Positions 5,918-14,295 of a DNA stretch of 25,261 bases are shown here, in pieces (position 1 is the first letter of the stretch; every line of letters starts with the position of its first letter). The notes beneath the pieces are model-generated. The model was given only the letters and a program-made list of their open reading frames with translations. It was not told where the DNA came from and ran no database searches. Made by a program: the position numbers and the translations under genes. Origin of the DNA: Nitrospinota bacterium (GTDB taxonomy: Bacteria; Nitrospinota; Nitrospinia; UBA9942); NCBI GenBank assembly GCA_016234205.1, contig JACRGN010000240.1:1-25261 (forward strand). The letters are read 5' to 3'.

Positions 5918-7200
5918 TATTCCAATAACCACCTATAAAGCGGCACATGCCTTATTTTTAAACCATCTGATTCAATGTCCTGAAATTCATCGCCTGTGAT
6001 AATTATTCCCTTCTTTAATCCAAAATGCCTGCAAGCCTCAGTAATGCCCCTGATTTCACGTTCTGCGGTCTTCTTGTCAGTCAAGGTGCTTGAGACCTGA
6101 ATAACCTCTGTTGCAGAATGCCCCTCCTTGATAACAAAATCACATTCATATTTTTCCTTATAAAAATAGACCTCCCTGCCTCTCCTTTTAAGCTCAAGAA
6201 AGACCGCCTGCTCCATTGTTTTTCCAATGTCATCTGAAAATTTAAAGCTGACAGCATTGAGCAGTCCATTGTCTATTGCATAAATCTTTCTTTCGCCGAG
6301 TTCTCTCGCCACTAATTTGTATGTATACTTATTAAGCACAAAGGCAAGAAAAATATTCTGACATGCCTCAAGAAACTCATAAAGCTGATTTTTCCCTATC
6401 TTGAAACCGGACGACTGTAATTCATTATAAATTGTATTTACAGATAACTGTTTCGTTGCCGAAGCAAGAATCCTCTTCAAAAAATACTTTAATACAGCAC
6501 TGTTTTTTATTTTATATCTCTCTATCATGTCCCTGTATATCATTACATTAAAATATTCCTGCAAAGTCCTATTCCTCATATTATCATCATAATCAAAGAC
6601 CTCTGGAAAACCGCCATTCTTTAAAAACCCGAGCAGATAGTTGTTTATTTTTGCCAGAGACTTTGAGCTGTAAATATCAATCTCAACCTTGCCGAAACGA
6701 AGATATTCCTTAAAAGAAAGGGGAAACACTTCAAAGCTTACTGTTCTGACTCTCAGGCTCGTTGCAATATCACTGCTTAAAAATTTTGAGTTAGACCCTA
6801 TAATAAAAATATTCTTTGTTACAGAATCATGAACCCTTCTGATAAATCTTTCCCAGTTTTCAATATTTTGTATCTCATCAAAAAACAGATAACAGTCTTT
6901 ATTCCTTATATCAGGATAAAGCTCATTATATGCCTTCAGAATAAGGTCAAGCTCATTATGTTTAATGTCAATCCTCTCATCTTCAAAATTCACATATAAG
7001 ATGTTCCTGAAATCCACCCCTGACTTTATCAGCCTATCCATCAGATTAAAGAGAACATAGGTCTTGCCGCTTCTCCTTGCCCCAACAAGGGTTATGACCT
7101 TTCCTGAACGAAGCGGTATTGTAATATCTCTCTCGATAAGCGGGGGAAGGGGGTTAACATGAAAATCCCTTATAATTTCCTTTAGTATTTCTTTCTTCAT
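5917..7200 (-). CDS. AAA+ ATPase with DUF4143 domain
   Basis: A 427-residue protein of the large AAA_14/DUF4143 family. Walker A is GARRSGKT (residues 40-47) and Walker B is YLFFDEIQ (about 104-111); GSNSKFLSSD and SFEVFPLSFKEYLRF follow, as in the family. The C-terminal half is the DUF4143 region with a PD-(D/E)XK-like segment: EQAVFLELKRRG, YKEKYECDFVI and EVIQVS. These ATPases are abundant and variable, often near toxin or defence genes, with mostly unknown function. Nothing shows a role in CRISPR here. Its stop overlaps the ATG of a transferase relic (TAATG). No strong ribosome site is visible before ATG 7200. Confidence 0.9.
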   Translation of the reverse strand: MKKEILKEIIRDFHVNPLPPLIERDITIPLRSGKVITLVGARRSGKTYVLFNLMDRLIKSGVDFRNILYVNFEDERIDIKHNELDLILKAYNELYPDIRNKDCYLFFDEIQNIENWERFIRRVHDSVTKNIFIIGSNSKFLSSDIATSLRVRTVSFEVFPLSFKEYLRFGKVEIDIYSSKSLAKINNYLLGFLKNGGFPEVFDYDDNMRNRTLQEYFNVMIYRDMIERYKIKNSAVLKYFLKRILASATKQLSVNTIYNELQSSGFKIGKNQLYEFLEACQNIFLAFVLNKYTYKLVARELGERKIYAIDNGLLNAVSFKFSDDIGKTMEQAVFLELKRRGREVYFYKEKYECDFVIKEGHSATEVIQVSSTLTDKKTAEREIRGITEACRHFGLKKGIIITGDEFQDIESDGLKIRHVPLYRWLLE

Positions 7201-7215
7201 ATTAAAGAAAGTTTA

Positions 7216-7383
7216 TCAATTATCTTCCTTATTGTAAAGAAGGTATTCCCAACCTATCAACAGGCCACAGCGGATATTTTGTCTCTCAAACCTTGTCCCT
7301 GCACTCTCCCCGATTAAAGATTTCGGGGACAGGTTTAAGCAGGGAACAGTCAAAAGTTTTGATAGAACGAGTTTGAAGTGCAT
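7216..7383 (-). pseudogene. Second relic of a nucleotidyltransferase 5' end, split by a repeat
   Basis: Begins MHFKLVLSKLLT, identical in protein to the intact transferase, is then interrupted by about 54 bp of a palindromic repeat, and resumes as FERQNIR before losing similarity and stopping at 7216. Upstream, 7383-7414 is identical to the last codons of the ATPase gene, so this is the scar of a second ATPase-transferase pair. Confidence 0.82.
7290..7348. repeat. MITE-like palindromic repeat inside the relic
   Basis: Outer arms CTTGTCCCTGC and GCAGGGAACAG enclose the inner perfect pair CCCCGA...TCGGGG (within 7308-7328). The sequence splits the transferase relic between its LLT and FER codons. 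The CCCCGAAATCTTTAATCGGGG core is a dispersed type of palindrome seen between genes in several bacterial groups. Confidence 0.7.
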
Positions 7384-7420
7384 TATTCCAATAACCACCT
7401 ATAAAGCGGCACATTCCTTA
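7381..7420 (-). repeat. Duplicate of the ATPase gene 3' end
   Basis: The 34 bases at 7381-7414 are identical to 5915-5948, the last codons of the ATPase (PLYRWLLE, stop) plus the transferase ATG; similarity continues to 7420 with one mismatch. It marks where a second ATPase gene once ended. Confidence 0.85.
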
Positions 7421-7425
7421 ATCAT

Positions 7426-7737
7426 TTACTCAATTTCCCCAAGTTTAGCCTTTTTCTCAACAAGGCGGCTATACATTTGATAAAGAGACGCCCATTCAAT
7501 GTAGTCAATATCATCTCCGAGCCTGCCATTGTTAAACTCATCAAAAAATACAGAAGACTCTTTTTTGTATTTTCGTTCAAATCGTTTTAATTCTTTACCC
7601 AGTCTTTTTATATCTTCACCGTATTTCTGGATTTTATATTCCAACATCTTGGCAATCGTCTGAGAAATAACAACATCTTCTCCATACTTCTGAATAAACT
7701 TCTCTATATTTTTCACTTTAGCCAAAGTTTGCTGCAT
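7426..7737 (-). CDS. Coiled-coil antitoxin-like small protein
   Basis: A protein of about 103 residues that is nearly all helix: MQQTLAKVKNIEKFIQKYG..., TIAKMLEYKIQKYGEDIKRLGKELKRFERKYK, then FFDEFNNGRLGDDIDYIEWASLYQMY. The 'FxxKYKxxSxxFxxxFxxGxLGDDxDxxEWxxL' end is typical of small proteins paired with DUF6516-type putative toxins. No such partner is visible; the sequence next to it is the decayed ATPase/transferase scar. I choose ATG 7737, which has GGAGG 8 bases upstream, over GTG 7746. Confidence 0.7.
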   Translation of the reverse strand: MQQTLAKVKNIEKFIQKYGEDVVISQTIAKMLEYKIQKYGEDIKRLGKELKRFERKYKKESSVFFDEFNNGRLGDDIDYIEWASLYQMYSRLVEKKAKLGEIE

Positions 7738-7843
7738 ATGTTTCACCTCCTTAAGTTAGGTCTGCTCTATTCTAACAAAAACATTAGCCGTTCACTTCTT
7801 TTTTTAGTCCACCACTTCCACCACCGCCCAGCCGAAGGGGTGT

Positions 7844-8953
7844 TTAGAATACTTTAATAATTCTAAAAGAATTACCTGTCTTTTCAAGTTCAATATTAGC
7901 CTCAATCGACTTCCTTTTATCAAAAAGCTTTTGGCGGAAACTTTCAGGAATAATGTTTTTATCCTTGAGTTTCAATTCGGATTTCTTCCCTTCTTTAACT
8001 GCCGTAAGAGTCTCATTACCGGGGTTCCATTTAATAACAGCACTTTTCCAAACTATATGTTCGACAGGTAAAACCGTGAAGTGCTTTGTTTCCGATGAAC
8101 TCATGGGATCGTTAGTGAGAGACTTGGATTCAGCAAGTTTAAAATAGCCATAGCCAACATTTGTCTTTCCGCCAGCACCGAGTTCTGTAAGTCCTCCGAT
8201 GAGCCATGATTTAGCTTTCTCTGCAAGCTCTTTGTCTCTTGAAAAGACGGCAAATGAGAAGATCTGTCCTGTTGCAACAGCGAGAAATGTTACCGGCACG
8301 GGATTGAGATAATCGGCAGGCGGTTTTTCTCCTCTGTAATATTCGCCATAGTGTGGGTTCATAATATCCAAGTCAAGTTTAGGGAATGATGACGGCAGTC
8401 CGTCCATAAAAAAGACTTTGCCTTGTCGGTTGTCTTCTGTGGCTTTATGTTGGTTTTTATGGTCAGAGCCGAAGATTTCAAGCAACTCATCTTTTGCAGC
8501 ATCAACCCCAATCTCCGCATAAGCCCTTGCAAGTCCTTTCAGTCCGCTGCCCGGCAGATAGGGGAAGCCGTATAGTGGATGCAAGGTCATTCCAGTCTCA
8601 ATTACGCTCGTGCCGCCAAGACCGATGATAAGGCGGCTGTCAGTGGTTGCGGCGAAGGATTCAATATGCCAGTTGGAAGATTTTAACCCTTGAATCATAG
8701 AAAGTTGACGTTTGTATATAGAGTCCACAGCATCCTTACTTTGATTGATATAGAACGACTCTTTCTCTATCTTGCCGAGGAACTCAGCTTTTAGATTAAC
8801 TTTTTCTTTGCCTCTTTTCTCATCTGTCATCCAATCATCAGACCATGCAGATACATATTTATTGAACAACAGTCCCAAATTGCTGATTTTTAATAGACGG
8901 TTTTTATTGTTCCCAAAATACTCTCTTGTCTCTTTAGGCAAAGGCAGATTCAT
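7844..8953 (-). CDS. cmr6: Cmr6, type III-B RAMP subunit
   Basis: A 369-residue RAMP protein that caps the 3' end of the crRNA in the Cmr complex. The diagnostic middle is LIIGLGGTSVIETGMTLHPLYGFPYLPGSGLKGLARAY, with the glycine-rich loop, followed by LLEIFGSD, GKVFFMDGLP and the Cmr6-type PVPVTFLAVATGQIF and GGLTELGAGGKTNVGYG. ATG 8953 overlaps the cmr5 stop (ATGA) and has GGAGG upstream; the longer frame from 9001 lies inside cmr5. It is the last cmr gene of the operon. Confidence 0.94.
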   Translation of the reverse strand: MNLPLPKETREYFGNNKNRLLKISNLGLLFNKYVSAWSDDWMTDEKRGKEKVNLKAEFLGKIEKESFYINQSKDAVDSIYKRQLSMIQGLKSSNWHIESFAATTDSRLIIGLGGTSVIETGMTLHPLYGFPYLPGSGLKGLARAYAEIGVDAAKDELLEIFGSDHKNQHKATEDNRQGKVFFMDGLPSSFPKLDLDIMNPHYGEYYRGEKPPADYLNPVPVTFLAVATGQIFSFAVFSRDKELAEKAKSWLIGGLTELGAGGKTNVGYGYFKLAESKSLTNDPMSSSETKHFTVLPVEHIVWKSAVIKWNPGNETLTAVKEGKKSELKLKDKNIIPESFRQKLFDKRKSIEANIELEKTGNSFRIIKVF

Positions 8954-9348
8954 TCGTCTCCCTCCTTTGGCAATACAGCGTCGGCAAAGCGCTTCATCCA
9001 TGAAAGAAACGATAGCGTTTCAGCAGTAGCATATCTGAATTTATCGTTAGGCAAAGAAATTATTTTTTCCATTAATTCGCCACTTGCAGTCCACTGAACT
9101 CGCTTATCAATCCAACTCTCAATATTTCTGTATAATTTCTCTTCAGGTTTGTTTTCATCGTTCTTGCCTTTAGACTTTAAAAATGCAAGGGTCTGCCCAA
9201 GTCCGTTTATGATTATTAGGGTTGGAGACTTCATTACTATACTGCGATATTCTTTCTTAAACTTATCTTTTTCCTTGCTATTAACATCGTTAACACAACT
9301 CCATGCTTTTTTTGCCCTTTCATGTTCAAGATTCGTTATAAGGCTCAT
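8950..9348 (-). CDS. cmr5: Cmr5, small helical subunit of type III-B
   Basis: A 132-residue all-helical protein of the Cmr5 family, which forms the belly filament of the Cmr complex. It shows the usual LEHERAKKAWSCVND start, SLPTLIINGLGQTLAFL-like segment (here KSPTLIIINGLGQTLAFLKSKG) and the C-terminal YRYATAETLxFLxWMKRFADA pattern (FRYATAETLSFLSWMKRFAD). It overlaps cmr4 and cmr6 by ATGA at each end. Confidence 0.93.
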   Translation of the reverse strand: MSLITNLEHERAKKAWSCVNDVNSKEKDKFKKEYRSIVMKSPTLIIINGLGQTLAFLKSKGKNDENKPEEKLYRNIESWIDKRVQWTASGELMEKIISLPNDKFRYATAETLSFLSWMKRFADAVLPKEGDE

Positions 9349-10265
9349 CTGCCACCTCCATTTAAGAAATTGACATTCACAATCCCCTTTCCGATGGTTG
9401 CATCGCCGCCGAATTGGAGACGGTTGCCGTCAATTTTATTAAGAAGATTCATTATCTCCTCTGCCTTAAATGTCGCATTTGCGGCATCATGCGCCATTAC
9501 AACGGAATAAAGCAGTGAGTCTGTCGGCAAGGCTTCCTCATAAAAGAGCGCGCCGCTTTTAGCCGTTTTGGTTCTATTATCAATTTGAATCCTTGCCTGC
9601 ACTTCAGTTGAGAGTTTTACAAAATCCCTGAAGTCATTTTCTGGAAGGATAAGCAAATCTGTCTTAACCTTATTTCGCCAGAAATCATACTCACTGCCTT
9701 TAGGAATTGCGTTCGCAGCAATCCATTCAGCGATTGCCTTAACACTGTCATCTGTCTTAAAGTCAAATGTATATTCCTCAAGCACAACCTTATCGCTACT
9801 GTCCGCTATCTTGCATCCCTGAATGCCTATAATCTTATCGCCGTCTTCAACAGGCGCTGTCCAGTTAACTATAACTCCTGCCATTTGTAAATCTCTTTTC
9901 AATCTGCTCAATGCAAAACGAGAAGTGGTATAAGCAAACACGCCGTTTAATGAACGAACGGGAAACAATAAAAGCCTTGCGTCAGTGAAGGTTGCCGCTC
10001 CTGCAAAGACATCGCTTTCTTCTTTTTTATCGCCAAAGTCAGGGCCAAAGATATATTTAATCTTCTTCTTTGATTCATTATCCTCTTTGTATTTAAAATC
10101 AAACCATTCTCTCACTACACCCTTAATTCCTGATGCCTGACAGACAGGATAATCAGTATATTTCTCCCTCTGTATTGGCAAGTCAATGACGCCGAGACTC
10201 GTGCCGCTTCCGCAATGAAGCGACGATTCCGTATAGATGAACATTACCTTTGCTTCCTTGAACAT
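9345..10265 (-). CDS. cmr4: Cmr4, backbone RNase subunit of type III-B
   Basis: A 306-residue RAMP protein that forms the backbone and cuts target RNA every six bases. The N-terminus TESSLHCGSGTSLGVIDLPIQRE carries the conserved catalytic Asp (Asp28). YPVCQASGIKGVVREWF is the glycine-rich RAMP loop, and the end shows LQFGGDATIGKGIV. An excellent ribosome site (AGGAGG) precedes ATG 10265, one base after the cmr3 stop. The active-site Asp is present, so target RNA cleavage is predicted. Confidence 0.95.
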   Translation of the reverse strand: MFKEAKVMFIYTESSLHCGSGTSLGVIDLPIQREKYTDYPVCQASGIKGVVREWFDFKYKEDNESKKKIKYIFGPDFGDKKEESDVFAGAATFTDARLLLFPVRSLNGVFAYTTSRFALSRLKRDLQMAGVIVNWTAPVEDGDKIIGIQGCKIADSSDKVVLEEYTFDFKTDDSVKAIAEWIAANAIPKGSEYDFWRNKVKTDLLILPENDFRDFVKLSTEVQARIQIDNRTKTAKSGALFYEEALPTDSLLYSVVMAHDAANATFKAEEIMNLLNKIDGNRLQFGGDATIGKGIVNVNFLNGGGR

Positions 10266-10266
10266 A

Positions 10267-11388
10267 TTAATATCCTCCTATTAAAGTTATTCCAAAACCT
10301 TCTTGAGTCTTTTCATCACTTATTGATTTAAGCCATACATTCTTAAACAGACTGTCAACATCGCCTTCTGATAATTCAAAGTAATATACGCTCCCGGCAG
10401 GCACTGCCTTATTCATCACCTTTGGATGGTTCTTTACGAAATCATAGCCGCCGATGCCAATCGGTTTTCCAACACATGCGCTTGTCATTTTTAGTTTAAC
10501 ACCATTGATTGCACCCTCAAATGTATTGCGGTCAATGGATTCGGGCAGCCAGCCTTGACTAAAAACTGCAGGCGTCAGAAGGATAAGCTTGAAATGTTTA
10601 TCCCTTAAAATCTTATCTTTGATATGCTTTGTGTCTATATCGTTCCATGAACTTTTAAAGTAGCTCGCTGAACGATGGTCGCCGCCAAGCCGCAAGATGC
10701 CTGACTCAGGCAGCAGTTTAGTTCCTGCAGCATCAAGGGCAAAACCAAAGCCTTCTTTCATCCTGAAATACTCAACACTGTAAAGACCGCCGGTTTCAAC
10801 ACTTCTTATTGATCTGTTCTTTCTTATGCCTGTCCGTTCCTCTGTTTGATATATCTCTTTTGCCTCAATGATTTTTTCAGGGGCTTTGCCCATCAGATAG
10901 CTTGCCAATTCATCTTCTGATAAAAAACCTGACGCTGCCTCAAGGGCTTCTTCTGTAGCTCGCCAAAGATGCTGTAATCCTAAAGGCATATCTGTTAAGG
11001 CAATATTGTTGATAAAACTATCAGGTTTCAGAATGTAGAGCTTGCCGTCTTCTTTGCCTTTTTCCTTTGCAATATCTCGCGGTATCGGGAAGTAATGCTG
11101 GATTTGACCTTCATTATTTTTAGCTACACCAAATTGTGCAATCGCCAATGTCCCCAAAGTCTTTTTAGTGCCGACCTCATCGGTTATGGCTTTTGAAATC
11201 TTTGCAGGCTCGTTTTTAAATGTGTCAAATTCTCCGCTCTTAACGCTTAATATATGAGAGCGTAATGCCCCGTAGATTGTTGAAGGTGACGGAGGAAACG
11301 AGCCTCTGGCAAAATGGTCGTCTCCGCCTGCAAACGGACGCCCGTCACGGAACATCAAAACATCATTCGGCTCTATGAATAATTTCAT
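10267..11388 (-). CDS. cmr3: Cmr3, Cas5-like subunit of type III-B
   Basis: A 373-residue Cas5-group RAMP that holds the 5' handle of the crRNA next to Cas10. The start FIEPNDVLMFRDGRPFAGGDDHFARGSFPPSPSTIYGALR is diagnostic for Cmr3; later GLYSVEYFRMKEGFGFAL, LRLGGDHRSASY and the end EKTQEGFGITLIGGY agree. Its ATG overlaps the cas10 stop (ATGA). Confidence 0.95.
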   Translation of the reverse strand: MKLFIEPNDVLMFRDGRPFAGGDDHFARGSFPPSPSTIYGALRSHILSVKSGEFDTFKNEPAKISKAITDEVGTKKTLGTLAIAQFGVAKNNEGQIQHYFPIPRDIAKEKGKEDGKLYILKPDSFINNIALTDMPLGLQHLWRATEEALEAASGFLSEDELASYLMGKAPEKIIEAKEIYQTEERTGIRKNRSIRSVETGGLYSVEYFRMKEGFGFALDAAGTKLLPESGILRLGGDHRSASYFKSSWNDIDTKHIKDKILRDKHFKLILLTPAVFSQGWLPESIDRNTFEGAINGVKLKMTSACVGKPIGIGGYDFVKNHPKVMNKAVPAGSVYYFELSEGDVDSLFKNVWLKSISDEKTQEGFGITLIGGY

Positions 11389-14285
11389 CTGTTCCCCTCC
11401 CTTCCAAGAAAGACTGCCAAAGACAGGAATTTGCCGATGTCATCAAGTGAAAGACCGTATCTGTGGAGGTTCACGAGCCCATCAACAAGGTTTTTCATAG
11501 CCTCTTTATCAAATCCCTCAGTCTTTTTATTTCTTTGCCTATCGGCGATTCTCATTAGTTCAAGCTTAATTGCTTTTTCAGGCAGACCTTCCAGCCCATT
11601 CGTCTCTGTCCTGAAGGTATAAACCATTTTAGGAGACATCCAACCATTATAGAAGGCGTCTGCCCATTGACGAAGGAGCGGAATTGATTCAAAAATCCCC
11701 CCTTGCCCCCCTTTGTCAAAGGTGGGAATATTATCGTAATACCATTTGGCGCTGATATGTTCTGTACCGCCCGCCCGTTTTGCAAGGGCTATACAAAAGG
11801 CATTCTTGTCTTCCATGGTGCTGTCATTCCCGCAGTCATTAAGCGGGAATCCAGTCTTTTTCTTGGCTACTTTTTCACATCGCCTTACCTCATCAAGCAC
11901 CTGTGAGAGATTTGAATTATGATGGGCTATCACAACCCCCATGCTTGCCGTTGCATTTGTTCCCATTGAGAGCATGAAGCCTTTTATCTGTTTCTCGTTA
12001 TTTCCAACATTCAGAGGAATACCATTTTCATCAACAGGAACAAATCCTTTGCCTTCTTTGAAGTTAATATCAACTTTGTTTGTAACTTCGTTAGCAACAA
12101 GACTGCCTGAGAAATATGCTCTTAACTTTCTCATCACCTCCGGCAAATCCCTGAGATTTACAAAGGCAAGGACATCATCACCGCCTGCATATACGAGCTT
12201 GCCGAGGTGGTCTTTTTCCACTATCTCCCTGGCTACATGCAGGGAAAAGTCCCGCAATGCCTTGCTGGTTGCAAGGTGGAGTGATGGATTAAGGGGTCTT
12301 TTCTGTTTAAGCAATTCCTGCCAATTGTGGTCCACATCAAGCGTATTTCTGACAATGGGATGCAAGACTTCACCTATCTTTGGAGCATATTCGCCCGATA
12401 GCCACTTGCCCATATTATCGCCATCCATAAGAAGAATGGAGTAGTATTTGGAAGGTGGATCAATGCCAAGTTTCTTTGCTACCTTGATTAGGTTATGCAA
12501 AGATTTACGTGCGTTACCAAGAGCATCTTCTGAAAAGTTAGTGAGTTCATCCTTCAAAGAATCCCTGAATGAATCCTCGTAAAGCCAGTCCCCTTCCAAT
12601 GATGCAAAACTCAAAGCCAAATCCTTATTACTGGTGTTGACTGTTTCTTCATTGCTGCACATCCTGCGAACCATAGGTACAGACTCGCCCTTCATGCGGT
12701 CTTTATTGTCTTTAAATAATTCTCCCAAGTGATTTATAAACTCATTGACCCTCATGTAGAGTTCAGGGTTCCCAAGATTCTTAATTATCTTTTCTTTGAA
12801 AGACGCAGTAGCAATCATACTGACAGAAGGAAAAGCATTGGAAATATCATAATGCAATTTCTCCCTGAAAAAATGAGATGCTGCAAGCCGCTTACTTACA
12901 CACACAGCGCAGAGTCTCTCTGACTTTCTTATTTGCGGGAAGGCAGGCAATATGCTTTCCTGCCAAAATCCTCTCAGCGCGCCAAAGTCATCAGAGCAAC
13001 TCTTGTCTTTATGCTTTCCCGGATGCACAGGTTCCCTTACGCCGCACAATGTGCATTTATGATTTGGTTCATCGGTCTGTTTGAAGTCTCTGACGGTCTT
13101 TCTGCTACCAAGCGTTTTTTCAACTAACCGATATATCTGTCCATAAACCGTGCCGATGTTCGGCTCAAAACCTTTTGTTTGATACTCGTTAAGCAACTTG
13201 TCAAAATCAGTAACGCTTGTTAGACCCATTAACGGTTTATAAACTTCCAGAAAATCATTGTAGTTATTCACAGGCACAGCTGCCCAATAGGTTTCAATGA
13301 AATCCTCTGTCTGACGATTCCAGATTGCATCCCATTCAGAAGAATCAGTAAGCTTTAAGACCTCAACCATCTTTGTTTTAACCGCATTGCAGACCTCTTT
13401 AAAGGTGCCTTTCACAGCCTGTTTAGTCTTCTCCGCTATCTCTCTAACCGAGCCTTCAGGGACTATAGCAAGAAAACGATTAGGCAATGTCGGTGAAGAA
13501 ATCTCTTCACTCTTTGGTTTTTCTATCTGCAACCCTTTATCAATAAGCCATTTATCTGCAAACGGCTGTCCGCACAAATCGGGGAATATGAGGCTGTCGG
13601 GACCAAATTCTTCAGCGACAACCTTCATTGCGCTCCATGAAAGATAAGAAAGAAGATAACTGCCAGCCCATAAATCTTGAGTCTTTCGGGCAGTAGCAAT
13701 AAACTCCTGCACCGGCCCAATTGCAAAAAGCAGAAACGCCGGTTTGGGCAAAGCTCCGGCGATTGCGGATGTTACCCGCTTATGCTCCCATATAGAATGA
13801 TCTGGTACCCGAGTGTCAGCAGGCAATAGTTCCCAGAGCTGACCCAATCTTGCCATATCATTTTCTTTATCCATAAGATTGTGAACAAGTTCCCGCCACA
13901 AGGCAAGATAAAGTTTTTCAGTGTCGTTTTGATATTTGTCTGAAAGATGGACAATCGCCCTGTCAACCGTAGCAGTAATATCTTTTATGTCCACCTGTGC
14001 CAAACTTTGCAAATCAAACTCTTTTGCAGACAACGGATGCATAATCACAGGCTGTCTACGAAAATCCGCAATAAATCGCTCGTATTTGTCCAGATTTATC
14101 CTGTCGGCGGCAGAAGCAATATGATCAGCGGTTCTGACATCATCAGGTATCTTTGCCTCGTCAATAATTCCGCCCATAATCTCTTTTGCCCTTCCCTCAT
14201 GCCCAATCTTGCCGAGTATTATCGGCTTCTCCGGTGGATCATGAAGCAGAGCCTGAATTTTTTTGATAAGAAGTTTGTCGTCCAT
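11385..14285 (-). CDS. cas10: Cas10/Cmr2, signal-producing subunit of type III-B
   Basis: A 966-residue Cas10 of the Cmr2 branch. The N-terminal HD region shows LLHDPPEK (His15-Asp16) and RTADHIASAADRI; a zinc site shows CTLC and CAVC (about 411-414 and 459-462). The first palm shows LLMDGDNMGKW; the second palm carries LVYAGGDDVLAFVNL, with the GGDD at about 701-704 that makes cyclic oligoadenylate. Both catalytic sites therefore look intact. I choose ATG 14285, with AGGGG upstream and 10 bp after cmr1; the longer frame from 14477 overlaps cmr1. Two dispersed repeats sit in frame: TGFPLNDCGNDST at about 810-823 and FDKGGQGGIFES at about 855-866. They fall in poorly conserved loops, so function may survive. 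Confidence 0.96.
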   Translation of the reverse strand: MDDKLLIKKIQALLHDPPEKPIILGKIGHEGRAKEIMGGIIDEAKIPDDVRTADHIASAADRINLDKYERFIADFRRQPVIMHPLSAKEFDLQSLAQVDIKDITATVDRAIVHLSDKYQNDTEKLYLALWRELVHNLMDKENDMARLGQLWELLPADTRVPDHSIWEHKRVTSAIAGALPKPAFLLFAIGPVQEFIATARKTQDLWAGSYLLSYLSWSAMKVVAEEFGPDSLIFPDLCGQPFADKWLIDKGLQIEKPKSEEISSPTLPNRFLAIVPEGSVREIAEKTKQAVKGTFKEVCNAVKTKMVEVLKLTDSSEWDAIWNRQTEDFIETYWAAVPVNNYNDFLEVYKPLMGLTSVTDFDKLLNEYQTKGFEPNIGTVYGQIYRLVEKTLGSRKTVRDFKQTDEPNHKCTLCGVREPVHPGKHKDKSCSDDFGALRGFWQESILPAFPQIRKSERLCAVCVSKRLAASHFFREKLHYDISNAFPSVSMIATASFKEKIIKNLGNPELYMRVNEFINHLGELFKDNKDRMKGESVPMVRRMCSNEETVNTSNKDLALSFASLEGDWLYEDSFRDSLKDELTNFSEDALGNARKSLHNLIKVAKKLGIDPPSKYYSILLMDGDNMGKWLSGEYAPKIGEVLHPIVRNTLDVDHNWQELLKQKRPLNPSLHLATSKALRDFSLHVAREIVEKDHLGKLVYAGGDDVLAFVNLRDLPEVMRKLRAYFSGSLVANEVTNKVDINFKEGKGFVPVDENGIPLNVGNNEKQIKGFMLSMGTNATASMGVVIAHHNSNLSQVLDEVRRCEKVAKKKTGFPLNDCGNDSTMEDKNAFCIALAKRAGGTEHISAKWYYDNIPTFDKGGQGGIFESIPLLRQWADAFYNGWMSPKMVYTFRTETNGLEGLPEKAIKLELMRIADRQRNKKTEGFDKEAMKNLVDGLVNLHRYGLSLDDIGKFLSLAVFLGREGNR
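11691..11732. repeat. CCCCCCTTTGTCAAAGG dispersed repeat within cas10
   Basis: A plus-strand stretch with CCCCCCTTGCCCCCC followed by TTTGTCAAAGGTGGG. It reads in frame as FDKGGQGGIF in Cas10. This palindrome-bearing motif is a well-known dispersed element in several bacterial groups, usually intergenic. Confidence 0.7.
11819..11860. repeat. TCATTCCCGC...GCGGGAATCCAG dispersed repeat within cas10
   Basis: TGTCATTCCCGCAGTCATTA with its partner AGCGGGAATCCAG forms an inverted pair (ATTCCCGC/GCGGGAAT). It is translated in frame in Cas10 as TGFPLNDCGNDST. The same palindrome is widely scattered between genes in many bacteria. Confidence 0.75.
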
Positions 14286-14295
14286 GTTAATTCCC

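Noticed and set aside
5917..7200. ATPase as a CRISPR accessory gene
   Set aside because: DUF4143 ATPases are very common near many genes; the duplication scars show it moved with the transferase rather than with cas genes.
11431..13647. Several plus-strand frames opposite cas10
   Set aside because: They are shadows of the long, well-supported Cas10 gene and match no known family pattern.
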